A stretch of DNA of 34,629 bases. Source: CAZTHL01 sp964613585 (lineage in GTDB: Bacteria > Pseudomonadota > Alphaproteobacteria > DSM-16000 > Inquilinaceae). The DNA lies in the NCBI GenBank assembly GCA_964613585.1, contig CAZTHL010000039.1:1-34629 (forward strand), in the 5' to 3' direction. The translations under genes and the position numbers were made by a program. The stretch's first letter is position 1; the number at the start of each line of letters is the position of its first letter. Shown piece by piece: positions 29,953-34,629 of this stretch. Under the pieces are notes generated by a model. It did no database searches. It was not told the DNA's origin and saw nothing but the letters and a program-made list of their open reading frames with translations.

Positions 29953-31458
29953 TCAGCTGCCGGCGATGGACAAGGCGACGAAGCGCAGGTCCCCCTCGCG
30001 CTCGATCAGGAGGAGCACGGACTGCCGGCCCGCCTCGCGCGCGGCTTGCACCATTCGGGAGACGTCCTGTGGGCTCGACACCGGCTCCTGACCGACCTCC
30101 AGGATGAGCTCGCCGGCTTGCAGGCCCTTGCGGCCGGCCGCGCTGTTCGACTGCACGCCGGTGATGAGAACACCCGCGGAGTCGTCACCCAGCCCGAAGC
30201 GCTGGCGCAGATCCTCGGTCACCCCGGACAGGGTCAGGCCGAGCGTGTCGACCTCGCCCTCCCCGCTCGGTCCGGCGTCGCCCGGGAGGGCGGCCAGCAG
30301 TCCCTGCGCTTCGGCCTCCTCCAGCTCGCCCAGAGTGACGTTCACACTGCGCTGCTCACCGCCACGCCAGACCTGCACCGTGACGCGCCGGTCCACCGCG
30401 GTCTCGGCGACGAGACGGGGCAGGCGACGCATTTCCTCCACGGGCCGCTCGTCGAAGCTCAGGATCACGTCACCGGCCTCGATGCCGGCCTGTTCGGCCG
30501 GGCCGCCCTCGGTGACGCTGGCCACCAGCGCGCCGCGGGCCTCCGGCAGCGCCAGGCTCTCGGCAATCTCGTCCGTGACCGTCTGAATGCGCACGCCAAG
30601 CCAGCCACGGCGCGTGCGACCGAACTCGATGATCTGGTCGACCACGGTCCTTGCAAGCGCGGAAGGGATGGCGAAGCCGATGCCGACCGAGCCGCCGGAG
30701 GGCGAGAAGATTGCCGTGTTGATGCCGATCACCTCACCGTCAAGGTTGAACATCGGTCCGCCGGAGTTGCCGCGGTTGATCGAGGCATCGGTCTGCAGGA
30801 AATCGTCGTAGGGGCCGGCATTGATGTCGCGCGCCCGGGCGGAGATGATGCCGGCCGTCACGGTGCCGCCGAGGCCGAACGGGTTGCCGATGGCAACGAC
30901 CCAGTCGCCCACCCGCATGTCGCCGCTCTCGCCCCAGCGGAGCGCCGGCAGGGGCCGGTCGTTATCGACCCTGAGCACCGCGATATCGGTCTTGTCGTCC
31001 GAGCCGACCAGGGTGGCATCGAGGCTGGTGTCGTCCTGCAGGATCACCTTGATCTCGTCGGCGCCATCGATGACGTGCAGGTTGGTCACGACGAAGCCGC
31101 TCGCGTCGATGACGAAGCCCGAGCCGAGCGAGGTGGCCCGTCGCGGCGTGGTCGGTCCATCACTCCGTCGCTCGAAGAATTCGCGGAAGAACTCCTCGAA
31201 CGGCGACCCCGGCGGAAACTCGGGGATCTCCGGCCCGTCGAAGCGACGGCGTTCGACCGTCTGCGTCGTCGAGATGTTGACCACGGCCGGCAGCAGCTCC
31301 TGCGCCAGATCGGCAAAGCTGTCCGGCGCCGGCGCCGCGTCGGCGGACAACGGCGCAACCAGCATGGCGAGAAGCGCGGGCAGCACCAGAAGCCGTGTCA
31401 GCAAGCCCGCGTGTCCGGTCGCTCCCGGCTGCCGAAGGGAAGGCCGTCGATCCGACAC
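29953..31458 (-). CDS. degP: DegP/HtrA-type periplasmic serine protease (Do family)
   Basis: Periplasmic protease-chaperone that degrades misfolded envelope proteins. The product has 501 residues from a GTG at 31458, preceded by TAGGAGAC (AGGAG nine bases upstream). There is a signal peptide at about 17-42 (RLLVLPALLAMLVAPLSADA). The trypsin-like domain shows the triad H128 (VVTNLHVID), D158 (DDKTDIAVLRV) and S232 (RGNSGGP). Two PDZ domains follow: about 285-375 (RRGWLGVRIQTV, PAEQAGIEAGDVILSF) and about 405-495 (GVLITGVQSNSAAGRKGLQA, GELILEVGQEPV). It is downstream of hflK-hflC-DUF2065, the usual alphaproteobacterial arrangement. Symbol degP is used in the broad family sense. Confidence 0.95.
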   Translation of the reverse strand: MSDRRPSLRQPGATGHAGLLTRLLVLPALLAMLVAPLSADAAPAPDSFADLAQELLPAVVNISTTQTVERRRFDGPEIPEFPPGSPFEEFFREFFERRSDGPTTPRRATSLGSGFVIDASGFVVTNLHVIDGADEIKVILQDDTSLDATLVGSDDKTDIAVLRVDNDRPLPALRWGESGDMRVGDWVVAIGNPFGLGGTVTAGIISARARDINAGPYDDFLQTDASINRGNSGGPMFNLDGEVIGINTAIFSPSGGSVGIGFAIPSALARTVVDQIIEFGRTRRGWLGVRIQTVTDEIAESLALPEARGALVASVTEGGPAEQAGIEAGDVILSFDERPVEEMRRLPRLVAETAVDRRVTVQVWRGGEQRSVNVTLGELEEAEAQGLLAALPGDAGPSGEGEVDTLGLTLSGVTEDLRQRFGLGDDSAGVLITGVQSNSAAGRKGLQAGELILEVGQEPVSSPQDVSRMVQAAREAGRQSVLLLIEREGDLRFVALSIAGS

Positions 31459-31598
31459 TGTGTCTGTCTCCTACACTACTACCGCGGCCCGCATCGCCGC
31501 CAGACACCCGCGTCCCTGTTGGTACAAGGATTTCGGCTTTTCAGAAAGTGCTTCCGCGCCGCGCCCGGTCATCGGCGCCGGGACGGGGGAAGGCTCGG

Positions 31599-31784
31599 TC
31601 ACCCGCGGAGCAGCCAGACACAGCCGACGCCGACCGCCGCCGCGATCACGCCGCCGATCCGAAGCGGTCCGTCCGGCATCTCCAGGACCGTGGCCACGAG
31701 ACGCTTCATGGTGAGGGGGAACAAGGCGTACAAGGCTCCCTCGATCACCAGCACCAGGGCCAACGCCGTCAGCAGATCCGTCAC
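31599..31784 (-). CDS. DUF2065 family small membrane protein
   Basis: 61 residues from a GTG at 31784, with two hydrophobic helices: about 5-24 (LLTALALVLVIEGALYALFP) and about 41-58 (RIGGVIAAAVGVGCVWLL). Between them is MKRLVATVLEMPDGPLRIGG. This is the DUF2065 pattern, and members are regularly found between hflC and degP. The function is unknown; context suggests a partner in HflKC-linked membrane quality control. The ribosome binding site is weak. The 140-base gap to degP could hold a second promoter, but none is obvious. Confidence 0.85.
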   Translation of the reverse strand: MTDLLTALALVLVIEGALYALFPLTMKRLVATVLEMPDGPLRIGGVIAAAVGVGCVWLLRG

Positions 31785-31881
31785 GTCGACCGCAGCCTGC
31801 GTGGCCTGCCTCGAACCACCGCGTGACGGCGGGCCGGCTTCTCGGGGCCGGCCTCGCCATCACTCCTCATGACGGTCGAGG

Positions 31882-32928
31882 TCACGGGATCGGGTTCGGC
31901 TCGAGGCCGGGCAGCCTCGCCTCGGCACGGTCCTCCGCAGCCTCAACCGAGGGGGACACGGGCGACGGGGACAGCGACGCGCCGCTTCCCTCGGGAACCC
32001 CGGTGCCGGTCGGCCCGCCGCGCACCTGGTCGCCGACCCGAGGCTCGGCATCGACCGGCAGCGTGCCGCCGTTCATGCTGTGGAAGAACTTGAAGAACTC
32101 CCCGGTCGGCGCCAGCACGAGGGTCGTGTCCTCGTCCCTCAGGGACTCCCGGTAGGCTTGCAAGGTCCTGTAGAACCGGAAGAATTCCTCGTCTTGGCCG
32201 AACGACTCGGCGAGCACGCTGATCGCCTGGGCATCGCCTTCACCGCGCAGGATCTGCGCCTCTCGCTCGGCCTCGGCCAGAAGAACGGTGCGCTCGCGAT
32301 CTGCGCGGGCACGAATTTGCTGAGCCTGCTCCTGGCCCTGGGCGCGAAACTCGGCAGCCTCCCGCTCCCGCTCGGACCGCATCCGGTCATAGACCGACTG
32401 GAGGGTGCCTTCCGGGACGTCCGCCCGACCGATGCGCACGTCGATGACATCGATCCCAAGCGGTGCCGCTTGCGCGCTCACCTGGTCGCGGATGTCGTTC
32501 ATGATGTCGGCACGGGCCTCGGACAGCACCTCGAGCTGGGTCACCTGGCCGAGCTCGCTCCGCGTGACGGAATTGATGAACCGCGAAAGACGCTCGCGCG
32601 CTCCGCTCTCGTTCTGCACCGTCTGGAAGAAGCGGCGCGCCTCGGCGATCCGGTAGCGGGCGAAGGTGTCGACGTCGAGCCGCCGCTGATCGGCGAGGAT
32701 GACCTGCTCCCGCGGCGGGTCGACGTTCAGGATGCGCTTCTCGTAATAGACGACGTTCTGGATGAACGGCACCTTCATGCTCAGGCCGGGCTCCTGAACC
32801 TGCCGCTGGAACTCGCCGAACTGCAGCACAAGCGCCTGCTCTCGCTCGTCGACCACGAACAGCGCTTGAGACAGCGCGATGCCACCCAGGATGAGGACCG
32901 CCGCGCCGATCAGAATCTTCTTGCTCAC
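31882..32928 (-). CDS. hflC: HflC, SPFH-domain regulator of FtsH protease
   Basis: Subunit of the HflKC membrane complex that surrounds and modulates the FtsH protease. The product has 348 residues from a GTG at 32928 that shares its first base with the last base of the hflK stop, implying translational coupling. There is an N-terminal membrane anchor (about 4-25), then the SPFH domain with FVVDEREQALVLQFGE, EPGLSMKVPFIQNVVYYEKR and a long charged coiled coil (about 185-245, REREAAEFRAQGQEQAQQIR). The family motif FGQDEEFFRFYRTLQAY is at about 244-260. A roughly 60-residue Pro/Gly/Ser-rich C-terminal extension after FFKFFHSMNGG appears longer than in enterobacterial HflC. Confidence 0.95.
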   Translation of the reverse strand: MSKKILIGAAVLILGGIALSQALFVVDEREQALVLQFGEFQRQVQEPGLSMKVPFIQNVVYYEKRILNVDPPREQVILADQRRLDVDTFARYRIAEARRFFQTVQNESGARERLSRFINSVTRSELGQVTQLEVLSEARADIMNDIRDQVSAQAAPLGIDVIDVRIGRADVPEGTLQSVYDRMRSEREREAAEFRAQGQEQAQQIRARADRERTVLLAEAEREAQILRGEGDAQAISVLAESFGQDEEFFRFYRTLQAYRESLRDEDTTLVLAPTGEFFKFFHSMNGGTLPVDAEPRVGDQVRGGPTGTGVPEGSGASLSPSPVSPSVEAAEDRAEARLPGLEPNPIP

Positions 32929-34088
32929 TACTGGGTCTCCTCGTCCGAGGTCTGGCGACGCTGAAGCTCGTTCAGCGGCAGGTACGGCACGACGCCTTGC
33001 GCATTCTCGGCATTGCTGTCGATGATGACCTTGTTGACGCCGCGGAACACGGTCTCGAGCGTCTCCAGATAGAGCCGCTGCGCCGTCACGTCGGGCGACA
33101 CGCTGTAGGATGACAGCACCGACAGGAAGCGCTGCGCGTCACCTTCGGCACGGTTGATCACCTCCTCGCGATACGCGGACGCCTCCTGGATCAACTGCTC
33201 GGCCTGTCCGCGGGCCCGCGGGATGATGTCGTTGCGGTACGCCTCGGCCTCGTTGCGAAGCCGCTGCTGGTCCTGCCGGGCGCGCTGCACATCGTTGAAG
33301 GCGTCGACGACGGGTTGCGGCGGATCCACCTTCTGCAGCTGGATCTGCGTGACCTCGATGCCGGCCTCATACTCGTTGAGAATGCTCTGCAGCAGCTGCC
33401 GCGTGTCGCTCTCGAGCTGGCCACGGGCCTCGGTGAGCGCCGGCTGGATGTCGGTCCGACCCATGATTTCGCGCATCGCGCTCTCGGCCGCGATCTGCAC
33501 GGTCTCCTCCGGCCGGCGGATGTTGAAGAGGAAGTCCGCGGCGTTCGAGATCCGCCACAGCACCGTGAAGTCGATGTCGATGATGTTCTCATCGCCGGTG
33601 AGCATCAGGCTCTCTTCGGGAATGTCCCGCGCCGGGACGCCGGTGCGGCCCTCGGGCCCGCTGACGAAGCCGATGTCAAGCCGGTTTATGCGGGTGACCG
33701 ACGGGCGCTCGACCGTCTCGATCGGCGCCGGCAGGTGATAGTGCAGGCCCGGCCCGGCGTCCCGGACATACTTGCCGAAGCGCATCACCACACCCTGCTG
33801 GTCCTCCTGCACCCGGTAGAACCCGGTCATGAGCCACACCCCGACGAGGACCAGGGCGATGAGCGCGATGCCTCGGCCGCCGCCGAAGCCGCGCGGCATA
33901 AGCTGACGGAACCGGTCCTGCCCGCGACGCAGCATGTCCTCGAAATCGGGCGGGGTCGGCCCGCCGGATCCGCCGCCGCCACCGCCGCCACTGCCACCGC
34001 CTCGGCTGCTCCAGGGGTTTTGACCGCCGCCGCCGCCGCCTCCGGATCCCCAGGGGCCGCCGCCCCCTCCCTGATTGCTCCAAGGCAT
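32928..34088 (-). CDS. hflK: HflK, SPFH-domain regulator of FtsH protease
   Basis: Partner of HflC in the FtsH-regulating complex. I chose the ATG at 34088 (MPWSNQGGGGGPWG, the typical Gly-rich HflK N-terminus), which has AGGAAT seven bases upstream. The frame runs open 48 codons further through the promoter region. The product has 386 residues. The first 45 residues are almost entirely Gly, Ser, Pro and Trp. One membrane helix (about 76-94, IALIALVLVGVWLMTGF) precedes the SPFH domain (YRVQEDQQGVVMRFGKYV, GPGLHYHLPAPIETV). A coiled coil with QRLRNEAEAYRNDIIPRARG follows, then RLYLETLETVFRGVNKVIID, a conserved HflK stretch. It is first in the hflK-hflC-DUF2065-degP operon. Confidence 0.96.
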   Translation of the reverse strand: MPWSNQGGGGGPWGSGGGGGGGQNPWSSRGGGSGGGGGGGSGGPTPPDFEDMLRRGQDRFRQLMPRGFGGGRGIALIALVLVGVWLMTGFYRVQEDQQGVVMRFGKYVRDAGPGLHYHLPAPIETVERPSVTRINRLDIGFVSGPEGRTGVPARDIPEESLMLTGDENIIDIDFTVLWRISNAADFLFNIRRPEETVQIAAESAMREIMGRTDIQPALTEARGQLESDTRQLLQSILNEYEAGIEVTQIQLQKVDPPQPVVDAFNDVQRARQDQQRLRNEAEAYRNDIIPRARGQAEQLIQEASAYREEVINRAEGDAQRFLSVLSSYSVSPDVTAQRLYLETLETVFRGVNKVIIDSNAENAQGVVPYLPLNELQRRQTSDEETQ

Positions 34089-34186
34089 TCGGCTATTCCT
34101 CTTTTTCGCTTGCACTGCCTGCAACGCTGCGTCGACGGGCGGCGCATCCCGCGCCCCGCGCCCGCCTTTCCGGTCACTCCGCAAAT

Positions 34187-34216
34187 ATCTAAATAAAACG
34201 GGCCGGTTATAGGCAA
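34187..34216 (-). promoter_or_regulatory. Candidate sigma-70-like promoter for hflK operon
   Basis: On the minus strand TTGCCT (34216-34211) is followed after 18 bases by TTAGAT (34192-34187), about 100 bases upstream of the hflK ATG, in an AT-rich patch that is unusual for this window. The match to consensus is partial. The patch also lies about 45-70 bases upstream of mrp, so promoters for both directions may be here. Confidence 0.3.
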
Positions 34217-34259
34217 CGCCGTGCAGCGTCATATTGGGGAACGGGGGAGGTTTTCAACC

Positions 34260-34629
34260 ATGGCCGAGGTCACCCAGGCCGAGGTGCTCGACGCCTTGCG
34301 CACCATCAACGATCCGGATCGCGGCGCCGACATCGTCGGTCTCGAGATGATTTCCGGCCTGACCGTGAAGGACGGTCACGTCCTGGTGTCGATCGACGTG
34401 GATCCCGCGCGCGGCCCGGCCCTCGAGCCGATGCGCAAGGCGGCGGAGACCGCGCTTCGGCGGCTCGACGGCGTGCTGTCCGCCACCGTTGTCCTGACTG
34501 CGCATCGCGGTCGCCAGGGGCCGGAGATCGAGCCGCGGCCGCGCCCGCGGCCGCAGAGCGCGGGTCCGAACGCCGCGGGGCGACCTTCCGCCGGCCCTGC
34601 CGCCGGCCCGGCCGGCGGCCCGGCCGACG
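34260..34629 (+). CDS. mrp: Mrp/ApbC/NBP35-type iron-sulfur carrier ATPase, N-terminal part (3' truncated by window)
   Basis: P-loop protein that carries iron-sulfur clusters to target enzymes. Only the first 123 codons are present. The ATG at 34260 has gggggagg nine bases upstream. Residues 1-80 form a MIP18/DUF59 domain (VLDALRTINDPDRGADIVGL, then SGLTVKDGHVLVSIDVD). A linker of Pro, Ala, Gly and Arg starts near residue 82 (EIEPRPRPRPQSAGPNAAGR) and runs to the edge. The ATP-binding domain would follow outside the window. Position divergent from hflK and the N-terminal domain support Mrp; without the P-loop the call is slightly less than certain. Confidence 0.85.
   Translation, partial: MAEVTQAEVLDALRTINDPDRGADIVGLEMISGLTVKDGHVLVSIDVDPARGPALEPMRKAAETALRRLDGVLSATVVLTAHRGRQGPEIEPRPRPRPQSAGPNAAGRPSAGPAAGPAGGPAD

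Noticed and set aside
34089..34232. N-terminal extension of HflK by 48 codons
   Set aside because: It would run through the divergent promoter region; the ATG at 34088 has a good ribosome binding site and the usual HflK N-terminus.

Overview
The window is very GC-rich, densely coded DNA that looks like an alphaproteobacterial chromosome. The aa3-type cytochrome oxidase assembly order (ctaD-ctaB-small ORF-ctaG-ctaE-DUF983-SURF1), the hflK-hflC-DUF2065-degP operon divergent from mrp, and a mitochondrial-processing-peptidase-like M16 protease after thrC all point there. A Rhodospirillales-type relative is my inference; no rRNA or other taxonomic marker is present. Most long antisense frames are GC-driven shadows.

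Layout. (1) 1-9385, plus strand: a respiratory and housekeeping run in which most junctions overlap or have short gaps. It holds the 3' end of ctaD, the haem O synthase gene ctaB, a 42-residue CoxF-like membrane peptide, ctaG, ctaE, a DUF983 protein and SURF1. An M32 carboxypeptidase, threonine synthase, an M16 protease and a RimJ-type acetyltransferase follow. A tRNA-Arg(CCT) gene follows at 9500-9576. (2) 9667-13272, minus strand: a bacterial non-homologous end-joining operon, ku then ligD. (3) 13273-13875: a gene-poor gap with a dispersed repeat and a perfect 20-bp palindrome. (4) 13876-17010, minus: a 1044-residue AsmA-family protein with an internal duplication. (5) 17230-22476, accessory genes: an HTH protein, a Glu/Gln-rich exported protein of unknown function, a second GNAT acetyltransferase, an exported DUF3179 protein, a histidine phosphatase and a small membrane protein. 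(6) 22836-25550: a large MscS-type channel. (7) 25870-29920: recX on the minus strand, then on the plus strand an unrecognised membrane protein with a duplicated two-helix module and two tandem ABC-2 permeases with no ATPase gene beside them. (8) 29953-34088, minus: hflK, hflC, a DUF2065 protein and a degP-type protease, with the start of mrp on the plus strand running out of the window.

How the genes work together: region 1 builds cytochrome oxidase. CtaB makes haem O, CtaG delivers copper to CuB, SURF1 helps haem a insertion, and CtaD and CtaE are catalytic and structural subunits. Region 2 repairs double-strand breaks. Region 8 is membrane and periplasmic protein quality control.

Least explained content: the 26602-28038 membrane protein, the ATPase-less permease pair, the exported Glu/Gln-rich protein, and two families of dispersed intergenic repeats (three copies of A, two of B). 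I found no clear CRISPR array, prophage, insertion sequence or defence system. No previously undescribed system can be claimed from sequence alone.
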